Part shown: piece after piece, positions 8,401 through 18,242 of the stretch
How the letters are laid out: every line of letters begins with the position of its first letter
Numbering within the stretch: the first letter of the stretch is position 1
Assembly: GCF_001721645.1 (NCBI RefSeq)
Contig: NZ_CP017141.1
Coordinates: forward strand, 992,001 to 1,056,000
Length of the DNA stretch: 64,000 nucleotides
Reading direction: 5' to 3'
From: Pedobacter steynii
Lineage (GTDB): Bacteria > Bacteroidota > Bacteroidia > Sphingobacteriales > Sphingobacteriaceae
Made by a program: the position numbers and the translations under genes
Notes under the pieces: generated by a model
The model's database searches: none
Told to the model about the DNA's origin: nothing
The model's input: the letters and a program-made list of their open reading frames with translations, nothing else

Positions 8401-11400
8401 ATGAAAAATTACACTTTTAATTCATACGGCACCCGCTGTATGAAAAATAAGTTACTTGTTACCCTAAAGTTTACAGTACTCTTAATTATTTCTGCTTTTA
8501 TGCAGGTAAGTGCTGCCAGCTTCGCTCAGAAAAACATCACCTTATCCGAAAAGAACGGTTCCTTAAAACAAGTCCTGAAATCTATAGAGACACAAAGCGG
8601 ATACAGCGTTTTTTTTATCCAGAAAATCATAGACAAAGCACTTCCGGTAAGCATTGATGTAAAAGATGTTCCCTTAAAGACAGCCCTTGACCAATGTTTT
8701 GAAAATCAGCCACTCAGCTATTCCATTCAGGCAAACACCATTGTTATAAAGGAAAAAGATCAGAAAATCCTGAAAGTAAGTATAGCGGCAAATGCACAGG
8801 ATGTAACAGGAACGGTTGTTGATGAGAACGGATCCGGAATTCCCGGGGCAAACATCAGGATCAAAGGAACTGATCGCGGTGGCGTAACCGACAACAATGG
8901 ACAGTTTAAACTGACCAATGTACCGGCAGGGGCTATTTTAGTGATCTCTTATATCGGCTATTTTACCCAGGAAGTGAATGTAGGCTCAAACAGCCGTATC
9001 TCCGTTAAAATGCAGGTACAGCCCAGCGACCTGACCGAGGTTGTAGTGGTTGGTTATGGTGCACAGAAGAAAGCTAACTTATCCGGATCAGTAGCCACCA
9101 TCACCTCTTCTCAACTGAAAGATCGCCCCGTAACCTCTATGCAAAATGCTTTACAGGGATTAACACCGGGATTAACCATTATACAACGTCCCGGAGATGT
9201 GACTTCTGTAGGTTCAGTGACCTTAAGAGGGCGTACCAATCTGGGCGCCGCAAGTCCGATGTACATCATCGACGGGATACCCGCTACCAGCACTCAGTTT
9301 GCCTCATTAAATCCAAATGATGTGGAAAGTATTTCTGTATTAAAAGATGCTGCCGCAGCTTCAATTTATGGATCCAGAGCAGCGAATGGCGTATTGGTCA
9401 TCACCACCAAACGAGGTAAAGGAGAGGATAAAGGTGCTGTAGAATTCAATACCACCTATGGTTTACAATCCCCGACCAGGTTACCAAAATATACCAATGC
9501 AACAGATTATGCCACCTTGCTGAACGAGGCATTGACTAATGCAGGGAGAGCAGCACTCTATTCTCCTGAACAAATACAAAAATTTGGCAATGGCAGTGAT
9601 CCGGATAACTATGCCAATACCGACTGGTACAAACTTGCATTACGGAAAAATCCGGCGCAAAGCAACTCAACTATTAGTGTGAGCAGTGCGGGGAAAGCTA
9701 CCAACTACTATTTAAGCGCATCTTATCTGAATCAGCAATCTGTGGTACCTAATAAAGATCAGAACAGATATACCTTAAACTTAAACGCAGATACTAAGGT
9801 AAATTCCATTTTGAAACTGGGAACAAACATCTCTTATTATCGTCAGAACTACGATATCAATGGTGGCGACCTGAGCTGGGTAGCCTTAAACCGGTTAACT
9901 CCTGTATTGGCTGCCCGTCAGTCTGATGGCTCATGGGGAACCATTGCCGGAGGTGCCCTGTCGACTACCCTTGCTGCCGATAACGTATTGAGAAGAATGG
10001 CAGAATCAGGAAAAAGTTATAACAGAAACAACTACCTCCAGACTGCCGCAACTGCAGTATTGACTCCGGTAAAAGGCTTATCTATTAACGGTCTTGCTTC
10101 CTTAAAAACAACCAATACCAACTCATGGGCATTCACCAATACGATGGACCCATTGATTAATTTCCTGACTAAAGCACCGATCACTTCAACTGCAGTAACG
10201 GTAAACGAACTCAAGGAAAAATGGGGTAAAACACAAAACTTTCTCGTACAGGGTTATGCCGATTATGAATACAAAATCAATCAGCATGTAGCCAAACTGA
10301 TGGTGGGTGCCTCTCAGGAAAGTAACATTGCCAGATCAGCATATCTAGGCAGAAAGAGATTCCCGAATAATGACATGACGACTATCGTATCCGGTTCCTC
10401 TGCTACCGAAGATGTGAGTACCCTGACAGATGATCTGAATCAGAATATTCTGGGAAACAGCACCTCAGACCTGGAATGGGCAATGCGTTCTTTCTTCGGA
10501 AGGTTTAACTATAGTTTCAATGATAAATATCTGCTGGAAGCAAATTTAAGGATGGATTATTCCTCCCGCTTTCATCCGGATGTGAGACGAGCCATATTCC
10601 CTTCATTTTCAGCAGCATGGAGACTATCACAGGAAAGTTTCATGAAAAATGTAACCTGGATAAGCGACCTGAAACTCCGTGGATCATGGGGTATGTTAGG
10701 AAATCAGGATGCAGTTCCTCTGGGCAATTACTTTTCATTGCTTAAATCGGGTTATTCCTATAGCTTCGATGGAACCCCATATGATGGCGTATGGCAGGCC
10801 GCAGGTGTGGAACCATCTGCAACCTGGGAGAAAGTACGCATGACTAACTTTGGGTTAGACTTCTCTGTACTCAAGGGAAAACTGGTTGTAAACGCAGATT
10901 ATTACATCAAGAATTCTACAGACATTCTCATTCAGCGTAATGCCCTGGCCCCTTATGCCCTTACCCCACCAGCCAGAAACGCCGGATCGGTAAAAAATAA
11001 AGGACTGGAACTTAACCTGAGTTATAATGATGTCATCGGTACAGATTTCAGGTATTCCATTGGTGCCAACTTATCCAAAATCAGCAATAAAATCACTGGC
11101 CTTGGCGGAGACAACAACCGGATGACCGGAACATATTTTATAGAAAAACTGGGTGAATCCGTAGGTTCATTTTACGGTTATGAGGCAGAGGGTTTATTTG
11201 TTGATGCCGCAGACGTTGCAGGCCATGCCTTCCAGACTGCTGCAACAGGTCCTGGTGACATCAAATATAAAGACCTCAATGGCGATAGTAAAATTGATGC
11301 CGCAGACCGTAAAGTAATCGGTAATGATGTTCCTTTTCTAAACTACGGCCTGTCACTGAACATGGCTTATAAAAACTTTAACCTGGAAGTATTAACCTAT

Positions 11401-11820
11401 GGTGTAGCCGGGGTTAAAACCTATCTGGAAAGTGAAGCAGGGTCTCCCTTTTTTAACAGTGCCGGTGTAAAAGAAGCTTTCAAAAGCAGGTGGACCAAGG
11501 AAAATCCGGATCCAAATGCGGACTTCCCACGGTTGTTACGCAGTCAGGATGGACCACAAAATGCACAGATTTCTTCTTTCTGGCTCTTCAGTGGTTCTTA
11601 CTTCAGGGTGAGAGGACTTACGCTTGGCTATTCTCTGCCGACATTGCTCACTCAACGATTAAAGGCTCAGGGCATTCGCTTCTACATTACAGCAAACAAT
11701 CCATTTACCTATATGGCTGATAAACGCCTGGCGGATTACGATCCGGAAACAGGTTCAGGACGTGGAGGAAATGGACCGGGATTAAAAACCTGGTCAATAG
11801 GTGCTAATATTAAATTTTAA
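8401..11820 (+). CDS. SusC/RagA-type TonB-dependent receptor with STN domain
   Basis: 1139 residues from the ATG at 8401; an upstream in-frame ATG at 8362 would add a non-signal prefix. After a signal peptide (to about residue 43, 'SAASFAQ') come an STN secretin/TonB signalling domain (about 45-115), a CarboxypepD_reg-like domain (about 130-215, 'GTVVDENGSGIPGANIRIKG'), the linker 'VVVVGYGAQKKANLSGSV', a plug (about 220-340, ending 'GVLVITTKRGKG') and the beta-barrel ending in a C-terminal Phe. The STN domain is what lets this receptor talk to FecR. SusD starts 11 bp downstream. The leader CCCAAACTAACCAA lies just before the start. The neighbouring metzincin and PNGase F suggest a peptide or glycopeptide ligand (inference). 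Confidence 0.96.
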   Translation: MKNYTFNSYGTRCMKNKLLVTLKFTVLLIISAFMQVSAASFAQKNITLSEKNGSLKQVLKSIETQSGYSVFFIQKIIDKALPVSIDVKDVPLKTALDQCFENQPLSYSIQANTIVIKEKDQKILKVSIAANAQDVTGTVVDENGSGIPGANIRIKGTDRGGVTDNNGQFKLTNVPAGAILVISYIGYFTQEVNVGSNSRISVKMQVQPSDLTEVVVVGYGAQKKANLSGSVATITSSQLKDRPVTSMQNALQGLTPGLTIIQRPGDVTSVGSVTLRGRTNLGAASPMYIIDGIPATSTQFASLNPNDVESISVLKDAAAASIYGSRAANGVLVITTKRGKGEDKGAVEFNTTYGLQSPTRLPKYTNATDYATLLNEALTNAGRAALYSPEQIQKFGNGSDPDNYANTDWYKLALRKNPAQSNSTISVSSAGKATNYYLSASYLNQQSVVPNKDQNRYTLNLNADTKVNSILKLGTNISYYRQNYDINGGDLSWVALNRLTPVLAARQSDGSWGTIAGGALSTTLAADNVLRRMAESGKSYNRNNYLQTAATAVLTPVKGLSINGLASLKTTNTNSWAFTNTMDPLINFLTKAPITSTAVTVNELKEKWGKTQNFLVQGYADYEYKINQHVAKLMVGASQESNIARSAYLGRKRFPNNDMTTIVSGSSATEDVSTLTDDLNQNILGNSTSDLEWAMRSFFGRFNYSFNDKYLLEANLRMDYSSRFHPDVRRAIFPSFSAAWRLSQESFMKNVTWISDLKLRGSWGMLGNQDAVPLGNYFSLLKSGYSYSFDGTPYDGVWQAAGVEPSATWEKVRMTNFGLDFSVLKGKLVVNADYYIKNSTDILIQRNALAPYALTPPARNAGSVKNKGLELNLSYNDVIGTDFRYSIGANLSKISNKITGLGGDNNRMTGTYFIEKLGESVGSFYGYEAEGLFVDAADVAGHAFQTAATGPGDIKYKDLNGDSKIDAADRKVIGNDVPFLNYGLSLNMAYKNFNLEVLTYGVAGVKTYLESEAGSPFFNSAGVKEAFKSRWTKENPDPNADFPRLLRSQDGPQNAQISSFWLFSGSYFRVRGLTLGYSLPTLLTQRLKAQGIRFYITANNPFTYMADKRLADYDPETGSGRGGNGPGLKTWSIGANIKF

Positions 11821-11830
11821 GTAGAACAAG

Positions 11831-13489
11831 ATGAAAAAGAATATTTATATCAAATGGATTGGTGCTTTTGTTATCGTACTGGCTATCAGCTCCTGCAAAA
11901 AAGACTTTTTAAACAGACCTCCACAGGATCAGTTGTCGGACGCCACTTTCTGGAAAACAGAAAATGACCTGTTTTCAGCATTAAATGACACCTACAGCTC
12001 CACCCTTCCCGGTGAAGGCGGTACTATCTATGATGATGCCAAAACCGATAACGCCTATGGTCAGTATCCATGGGAAAGTACAGCCACCGTCGTTTCCGCA
12101 GGAGACATTACTTCTACCACCGATGCAGGATGGAGTTTTGGAGCCATCAGAAGTGCCAATCTCCTCTTAGAAAATGCAGACAAAGTACAAATGGATGCCG
12201 GCAGAAAAGAAAGGTATAAAGCGGAAGCCAGGTTCCTAAGGGCATTCTCTTATCTGGATCTGCTCAATAAGTTCGGAGATGTTCCGCTGATTACCAAAAC
12301 CCTTCAGTTTGCAGAAGTAGACGTCAAGAGAGCCCCAAAAGCAGAAGTTTACAAGTTCATTATAGACGAACTGACAGCAGTAGCTCAGATCCTGCCTCAG
12401 ACTTATGCCGGAGGGAAATATAACGACAAAGGCAGGGTTACCAAAGGTGCGGCAATTGCCCTTAAAGCCAGAGCTGCGTTATACAATTCGGACTGGAAAG
12501 TTGCTACAGATGCCGCTAAAGAAGTCATGACATTAGGTTATTCCTTATTCAAAGTAAGTGCAGAAACCGGCGATGATTTAGGTGACGACTATAGCAAATG
12601 GGCTACTTTCAGCAATGCTGCAGAAGAGAAAAAATTCCGTCTGGGTATCAGAAGCTATGAGCAGATTTTCTGGGCAAAGAACAAGCAAAACAGCGAGGTG
12701 ATCCTTGACAGGCAGTACATCCAACAAAAAGATGCCAATACCCTGAATACCTTTTTACCTTCTGCAAACCTTGGGGGATGGTCTTCTGTAACGCCTACCC
12801 AGGAACTGGTAAATGACTACCTGAACTATAAAACAGGAGAACCTGTACCAGTGGTAGATCCTGCAGTACGTGCCACACTCTTCAAAAACAACGATGCAGC
12901 ATTTGCCAATGAATATAAAAACCGTGATCCAAGGTTTTATGCGACTGTTCAATTTGTGGGAAGCCCCTGGAATAACATAGAAAGCGGGTATGAATTTGCC
13001 TGGAATGGCGGAGGTAACAACAACTCCTCTACAGGATATAATTTCAGAAAAATGGTTGACCCTGAAATTTATAAGGCCCAGCTGGACAATTATTCCAATG
13101 TGATCCTGATCCGCTATGCAGAAATTCTATTGACTTATGCGGAGGCTCAGAATGAATTGGCAGGCCCAGATGCCTCCGTTTATCAGGCACTTAATGACAT
13201 CAGAGACAGGGCAGGTATGCCGCAGGTAGATCAGGCAAAGTACAATTCCAAAACATCTTTACGGGAATTAATCCATAGAGAAAGAAGGATCGAACTTGCC
13301 CTTGAAGGTCAGCGTTATATGGATATCCGCAGATGGAAGATTGCGCCGCAGGTGATGAAGAACATTACGGATATAAGGAATACACTGGCTCAGAAAAGAG
13401 TATGGACAGACAAATTGTACCTGATGCCAATTCCACAGAACCAGATGGACTTATCAAACGCAATACTCACACAAAATACTGGTTATTAA
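11831..13489 (+). CDS. SusD/RagB-family substrate-binding lipoprotein
   Basis: 552 residues. The signal ends in the lipobox 'AISSC', followed by 'KKDFLNRPPQDQLSDATFW', the usual N-terminus of SusD homologues. The TPR-like helical core and the conserved 'YKAEARFLRAFSYLDLLNKFGDVPL' are present, as is the C-terminal 'RDRAGMPQVD...LIHRERRIELALEG...YMDIRRWK' block. It is anchored on the cell surface as the lid of the preceding SusC. A hairpin terminator at 13571-13606 separates it from the protease gene, suggesting partial read-through. Confidence 0.96.
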   Translation: MKKNIYIKWIGAFVIVLAISSCKKDFLNRPPQDQLSDATFWKTENDLFSALNDTYSSTLPGEGGTIYDDAKTDNAYGQYPWESTATVVSAGDITSTTDAGWSFGAIRSANLLLENADKVQMDAGRKERYKAEARFLRAFSYLDLLNKFGDVPLITKTLQFAEVDVKRAPKAEVYKFIIDELTAVAQILPQTYAGGKYNDKGRVTKGAAIALKARAALYNSDWKVATDAAKEVMTLGYSLFKVSAETGDDLGDDYSKWATFSNAAEEKKFRLGIRSYEQIFWAKNKQNSEVILDRQYIQQKDANTLNTFLPSANLGGWSSVTPTQELVNDYLNYKTGEPVPVVDPAVRATLFKNNDAAFANEYKNRDPRFYATVQFVGSPWNNIESGYEFAWNGGGNNNSSTGYNFRKMVDPEIYKAQLDNYSNVILIRYAEILLTYAEAQNELAGPDASVYQALNDIRDRAGMPQVDQAKYNSKTSLRELIHRERRIELALEGQRYMDIRRWKIAPQVMKNITDIRNTLAQKRVWTDKLYLMPIPQNQMDLSNAILTQNTGY

Positions 13490-13570
13490 TCTTCTGCCAT
13501 CAGGGTGATTTGGTTAGCACCCGGCAACATGAGATACACAAAAGGTTTGGTCGCCTTTTACCGGTGTCTC

Positions 13571-13606
13571 AAACCGGGCATCAAAAACACGATGTCCGGT
13601 TTCTTT
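13571..13606 (+). terminator. Hairpin between SusD and the metzincin gene
   Basis: AAACCGGGCATC (13571-13582) pairs with GATGTCCGGTTT (13591-13602) with one wobble, loop of 8, followed by CTTT. It is a probable partial terminator that lowers expression of the downstream protease gene relative to SusCD. Confidence 0.6.
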
Positions 13607-13687
13607 AAATCCGATTCCCATTTTTTTCTATGTAGGTCCTATTAAATCAAAAACTAATCATCAACTATAAATTTAAACCAACAAACT

Positions 13688-15265
13688 ATGAAAAAAAACC
13701 TATTACTAGCCATTCTAATTGCGGTGGCAACGATGACGACTTTTAGCTGTAAAAGAGCAGTAGAAGTCCCGGCTAACGGACAAATCCGGGCAAATGCTAT
13801 AGCTGGTACCGGCGATGGTCCACAATCTGGCTTAAACAACCTCAATGTCGTTTACTTCATCCCTTCAGATTTAGACACCGTTCCAGGTTACCAACAACGG
13901 ATAAATGGCGTAATGGTCTATACCCAGAATTTTATTTCCAAATGGATGAACCACTGGGGATATACCAATAAAACAATTGGATTGCCTGTTAACGCGCAGG
14001 GAAAATTAAAGATGGCGGTCATCAGAGGGGCACAACCTAAAGCTCAATATCCTTATGAGGGCGGAGCCGGAGCAGTAATGACAGAGGTTAATGCTTATTA
14101 TTCGGCACATCCGACAGAAAAAACCAGCGACCATATTCTGGTGATTATGCCTACTTATTCCTATGGCTCAAACGGTGATCCTAGCGGAGGGCCGTTTTAC
14201 GGAATCGGCCGCTGGTGTTTCGCACTGGATTACACTGGCCTGGATACCCTCAACCTGGGTAAACCAGATGACAAATTCTCTACTAAATGGATTGGTGGCT
14301 TTGCGCATGAGCTGGGACATGGCATCAACCTTCCGCATAATGGCGGAGCTCAGTCTCAAAATATTTCGTACGGTACCACCTTGATGGGCTACGGAAATGG
14401 GACTCTTGGCAAATCAGCTACTTATCTCTCTCCTGCAGACGCCGCCATCCTTGCCAATGGCCAGACTTTCAGTACCGCATCCAGATCAGATTGGTATGCA
14501 GATCCGGGATTCCAGCTTAAAAAACTTTTCGCAAAGTATCAAAATGGGAATATCATTGTTTCCGGAAAATTCTCCACTACCAAAGCGGTGAAGGATATAG
14601 CCTTTTATCACAGAAATAAAGGAAATGATAATGGTGGATACAATTCGGTGACCTTTGCGGCAAAGCCAGTTGGAACGGATAGCTTTTACGTGAGCATGCC
14701 TGTTTCAGACTTCAGGGATAAAGCGAATACCAATTATGAATTTACGATACGTTATGTCCATGAAAACGGCAGTATAAGTACTTATGCAACCGATTATTCA
14801 TTTGCCAATGATGTTCCTGTCATCAATTTCGGCGACAAGCCCGTTTACAATAAATCGACATGGAGCATTACTTCTTTCAGCTCGCAGGAAACGGCAAGTG
14901 AAAGTGGAGCAGCCGTTAACGTAATTGATGATGCAGTGAATACTTACTGGCATTCCCGTTGGTCTTCCAGTGCTGCCAGTTACCCACATTACCTGGTGAT
15001 TAACATGGGTGCACGCAAAGACGTTAACAGGTTTACCTTCAGACAGAGAGATTCCAGAAAAGTAAAGCTTCTTGAAATTCTAACCAGTAACAATGGCTCC
15101 AGCTGGACCAGTCTTGGTGATTTCACCTTACTGGATACGACCACTCCACAGGATATCATTTTATCAACCGTTAAAAATTTCAAGTATTTTAAGTTAAACA
15201 TGAAATCTTCTTATGACGGTGCACAGTTCGCAGCACTCAGCGAAGTGGGTACTTATAAAGACTAA
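13688..15265 (+). CDS. Metzincin-like zinc metalloprotease lipoprotein with C-terminal F5/8 type C (discoidin) module
   Basis: 525 residues; lipobox 'TTFSC' (Cys21). The zinc site H207-E-L-G-H211-G-I-N-L-P-H217 fits HExxHxxNxxH, with Asn where many metzincins have Gly. 'TTLMGYGNG' (Met233) is a plausible Met-turn, so a metzincin fold is likely. Residues about 388-525 form an F5/8 type C module ('NVIDDAVNTYWHSRWSS' to 'FAALSEVGTY'), usually a carbohydrate-binding module. A surface protease carrying a lectin-like module suggests glycoprotein substrates. It sits 198 bp after SusD, on the same strand, in the sigma/FecR locus. The peptidase family number cannot be fixed from sequence alone. Confidence 0.8.
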   Translation: MKKNLLLAILIAVATMTTFSCKRAVEVPANGQIRANAIAGTGDGPQSGLNNLNVVYFIPSDLDTVPGYQQRINGVMVYTQNFISKWMNHWGYTNKTIGLPVNAQGKLKMAVIRGAQPKAQYPYEGGAGAVMTEVNAYYSAHPTEKTSDHILVIMPTYSYGSNGDPSGGPFYGIGRWCFALDYTGLDTLNLGKPDDKFSTKWIGGFAHELGHGINLPHNGGAQSQNISYGTTLMGYGNGTLGKSATYLSPADAAILANGQTFSTASRSDWYADPGFQLKKLFAKYQNGNIIVSGKFSTTKAVKDIAFYHRNKGNDNGGYNSVTFAAKPVGTDSFYVSMPVSDFRDKANTNYEFTIRYVHENGSISTYATDYSFANDVPVINFGDKPVYNKSTWSITSFSSQETASESGAAVNVIDDAVNTYWHSRWSSSAASYPHYLVINMGARKDVNRFTFRQRDSRKVKLLEILTSNNGSSWTSLGDFTLLDTTTPQDIILSTVKNFKYFKLNMKSSYDGAQFAALSEVGTYKD

Positions 15266-15296
15266 GATTATTTTTTCAGGAATAGCAGCTTAATAA

Positions 15297-15344
15297 AAAA
15301 GGTTGGATTTCATCGTGCTTTCGCCGTTTGAAATCCAACCTTTT
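15297..15344. terminator. Bidirectional terminator between the metzincin and PNGase F genes
   Basis: A perfect 16-bp stem: AAAAGGTTGGATTTCA (15297-15312) and TGAAATCCAACCTTTT (15329-15344), loop of 16. There are A/T runs on both sides, and it lies between convergent genes. Confidence 0.9.
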
Positions 15345-15370
15345 ATGATAAAAAGCTACAGGTTTCCGGT

Positions 15371-17053
15371 CTATTCCCGCTCTCCGATCAGTACACCAGA
15401 GACATTCCATGCACTGAAGCTCGTTCCTTCCGGTTTACCCAGCGGAATAGCCACCTTTAGCGTATGCTTTCCTTCCTTCAGCTCCGGCAAAGGAATTTCC
15501 ACCGGAAGGGTAATTGTACCCGGACACCAGTTGGAGCGGCTCAGGTCTGAAGAAGACAAGCCATTGCCAAAATTACCTGAAGCAGGATTCAACATGCGGT
15601 AAGTCGCACAATCTTCCCTCCATGGGATAAAATGATAAACCCGTTTTCCGTCCACAAAAATCTCATTTTGTTTAGGCACAAATTCATCTCCGTTCTCCCA
15701 TCCACCATGTCCGGTAGTCAGGTACCTTAAGCGAAGGTTTTTAACCCCTGCAGGCACATCTACGGTTACGGTAAGCGAATCCTTGTCGAACATTGTCCCA
15801 TACTCCTGCCCTGCCATCTCCATCAGATTCGTGGTGTTAAAGGCCGGCATCATCCAGGTCTTTTTAAGGTTTTTATCTTCAGCTCCATCTCCCGGATAAT
15901 ATTTAAAATTCAGGCTCGCTTTATGCCCGCCTTTATCATAGTTCCCAATAAAAACCCCGATCCATACTTCGCCTTGTAAGCTTGGCAGCAATGCTGTAAT
16001 ATCTTGTTTGTATACTACCGAATCTGCCCAGTTGTATCCCTGTATTTTTGCCTGTTCGTTAAAGTGTCCGGCTCCGAAAGAAGTGAAAAAACGCATCAGT
16101 TCCAGTGGCGGGAGATATTGATCCGTAGCGGTTACCCCCTGATATTTCTTCCCGTTTTTTCCCTCATATACAGGGAGTACCTGTAAGCCGTTCTGAAGGG
16201 CCTGAAGAAAAGATACTTTCCGGTCTACCGGGATCATAAATACGGATCCGGTACGGTCGTATGCATCTCCGTTAGAATGTTGTATCAATTCAGCAAACAG
16301 GTTTTGTCCGGCCGAAGTTTCAGGCAGCTTCACTTTTTTAAGGATTACGGTACCGCCGGAAAAATGATAGGTAACATTGGCCCGCTCCCCGGTTGGGTTT
16401 TCTATTTTCCGGCCAAAGTGAATCTGTTCATCATTGAAAATCCGGATCGTCTGATACCGGCTTTCTATGATCTGACGCTGATAAGCCGGTTCATCCAATA
16501 ACTTTCCCCATTGTGCAGGCCAGTTCAGTTCCTCCGCGGTAATTTTGCGATAATCGATACGGCTTGCCACTGTTTCAGAATTCCCGTTGCGGATCACTTT
16601 AAGTACCAGGCCCATATCGGGTGCAATAGAAATCGTCGGTGTACCTTTGATTTTTAAGTCAGTATTGTACCATACCTCAATCGTATTGGAACGGATAAAG
16701 AGCTTTGCCTTTTTACAGGCGATGCCACAGATGGTATCTATACCTGGCAGCAGTTCCGCTTTGGTATATTCAGAAAATGGCTTTTTAAAGGTATAAGCCA
16801 TTCCCTTGTTGTTCAGCACCTGATAACTTGCAGCTTCTTTAAATTGCAGGAATTGTTCTTCAGTTTGTTTACCCTGACGGGCTACGCGTGCCTGGGTTCC
16901 ATTGGTAAATAGTTTTAGCTCTCCGCCAACATCTTTCCCATTGCTACGGAATTTATACGTAACAACCGCCTGGGAAAGATCAGCATTCTTTTTCTGCGCA
17001 AATAATGGTGAGCCCATTAAAAGCAATACACATCCGGTTAGTAAGGTTCTCAT
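15371..17053 (-). CDS. Peptide-N-glycosidase F-like amidase (PNGase F family)
   Basis: The ATG at 17053 was chosen because it starts a clean signal peptide (MRTLLTGCVLLLMGSPLFAQ); 560 residues. The first ~190 residues are a beta-rich extra domain. The rest resembles the two jelly-roll domains of PNGase F, which cleaves the Asn-GlcNAc bond of N-glycoproteins: 'DAYDRTGSVF' (Asp266, matching catalytic Asp60 of the Elizabethkingia enzyme), 'TTGHGGWENGDEFVP' (Glu457, matching Glu206), then 'FIPWREDCATYRMLNP', 'GLSSSDLSRSNWCPG' and 'SGVLIG'. The residue matching Glu118 is not obvious; the aligned strand reads 'VWIGVFIGNYDKGG'. It converges on the metzincin gene and is divergent from an AraC regulator. 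Strong family call; activity is inferred. Confidence 0.87.
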   Translation of the reverse strand: MRTLLTGCVLLLMGSPLFAQKKNADLSQAVVTYKFRSNGKDVGGELKLFTNGTQARVARQGKQTEEQFLQFKEAASYQVLNNKGMAYTFKKPFSEYTKAELLPGIDTICGIACKKAKLFIRSNTIEVWYNTDLKIKGTPTISIAPDMGLVLKVIRNGNSETVASRIDYRKITAEELNWPAQWGKLLDEPAYQRQIIESRYQTIRIFNDEQIHFGRKIENPTGERANVTYHFSGGTVILKKVKLPETSAGQNLFAELIQHSNGDAYDRTGSVFMIPVDRKVSFLQALQNGLQVLPVYEGKNGKKYQGVTATDQYLPPLELMRFFTSFGAGHFNEQAKIQGYNWADSVVYKQDITALLPSLQGEVWIGVFIGNYDKGGHKASLNFKYYPGDGAEDKNLKKTWMMPAFNTTNLMEMAGQEYGTMFDKDSLTVTVDVPAGVKNLRLRYLTTGHGGWENGDEFVPKQNEIFVDGKRVYHFIPWREDCATYRMLNPASGNFGNGLSSSDLSRSNWCPGTITLPVEIPLPELKEGKHTLKVAIPLGKPEGTSFSAWNVSGVLIGERE

Positions 17054-17238
17054 GGGGGCTAAAGTTAAGCATAGGATCATCATTAAATCTATTTTTGATA
17101 AAAAATGAATATTTCTGCTTTCCGCAAAAAATCAGCTTAACCAGCACATAATAAGATCATTATATCTTAAATATTTCATAAAAAAAAAGTAGATTGCAAA
17201 TACCGCATACAAAAAATTCAAATTACAGGCAATTTACC

Positions 17239-18141
17239 ATGGAACTAAACTTACCATATATTAACCCTGTCAACTTCGCAAAAACACTGGTCAACAACTA
17301 TGGTTTCAGTATCAATGAGGCCTGGAATTCACATCATCTGGCATTACCAGACCGTATTGGTGAAGGTATACTGCAATTGTTTATCCGTAAAGACATCCAC
17401 TTCTTCAGAGGGAAATGGAAATTTCTGGAGGATACAACTTTCCTGTCAAATGACCCTGTCGGACAAAAAGGCCTCATCGATTTCAGGTTGAATAAGCACG
17501 GTAACATTCATTCCTCCTTTATAGAAGGGATTAAACGGTTTGAATGGGAGATCACTGAGACAGACGGCATCAGGTTCTTTATTCCTGAAGTTTACCTGAA
17601 TATCGATAAACATAAACTTACCGATCAGTTTGAAAAATACTGCAACAACAAACATATTGTAAACCTGCAAAAACAAATCTTCAACATTCCCATCGGTCAG
17701 GCATCCAATACCATCCTGCTGGAAAGCAAGATGCTGGAATTTATCTATTTCTGGATGGATTCTATAAAGAACAATAATTTAGACCGACATTTTGAAGGCA
17801 TTAGAGATTCCCGTCTGGCCGCTCTCGATGAAGCCAGGTTCCTGATCGAAACCGACACCTCCAATATTTTAATCATCAAACAGCTGAGCCGTAAAGTAGG
17901 CTTAAATGAATGTGACCTGAAACGGGATTTCAGAAAAGTATACGGACTGCCGCTGCACCAGTACAAAATTAAGTTTCGGATGGAACAGGCGCGTGAGCTG
18001 ATCCAGAATACCGACCTTCCTATACAGGAAATCTGTAACAGGTTGGGTTATACCAATCGTTCACATTTTTCTAAACTTTACGAAAGGTTTTTTGGTGTTT
18101 CTCCGGCTATGGCGAGAACAGCTTGTATCAAAAGGTTCTAA
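17239..18141 (+). CDS. AraC-family transcriptional regulator
   Basis: 300 residues from the ATG at 17239; an upstream in-frame ATG at 17194 is less likely. The N-terminal ~200 residues are a ligand or effector region without a recognised fold. The C-terminal ~95 residues contain two helix-turn-helix units: 'NILIIKQLSRKVGLNECDLK', then 'FRKVYGLPLHQYKIKFRMEQ', 'IQEICNRLGYTNRSHFSKLY' and 'FFGVSPA', the AraC signature. It is divergent from PNGase F and upstream of the esterase/TonB/SusCD cluster, so either could be its target. Length is usual for this family in Bacteroidota. Confidence 0.92.
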   Translation: MELNLPYINPVNFAKTLVNNYGFSINEAWNSHHLALPDRIGEGILQLFIRKDIHFFRGKWKFLEDTTFLSNDPVGQKGLIDFRLNKHGNIHSSFIEGIKRFEWEITETDGIRFFIPEVYLNIDKHKLTDQFEKYCNNKHIVNLQKQIFNIPIGQASNTILLESKMLEFIYFWMDSIKNNNLDRHFEGIRDSRLAALDEARFLIETDTSNILIIKQLSRKVGLNECDLKRDFRKVYGLPLHQYKIKFRMEQARELIQNTDLPIQEICNRLGYTNRSHFSKLYERFFGVSPAMARTACIKRF

Positions 18142-18242
18142 TCTGGCCCAAATATTCCCGATTGGAGTCAAATGATTTCCGATTCGACATACCGGGGCCA
18201 ATCAATGCGAGTAATTTTAGGAAACCAAATGTATTTTCTATT

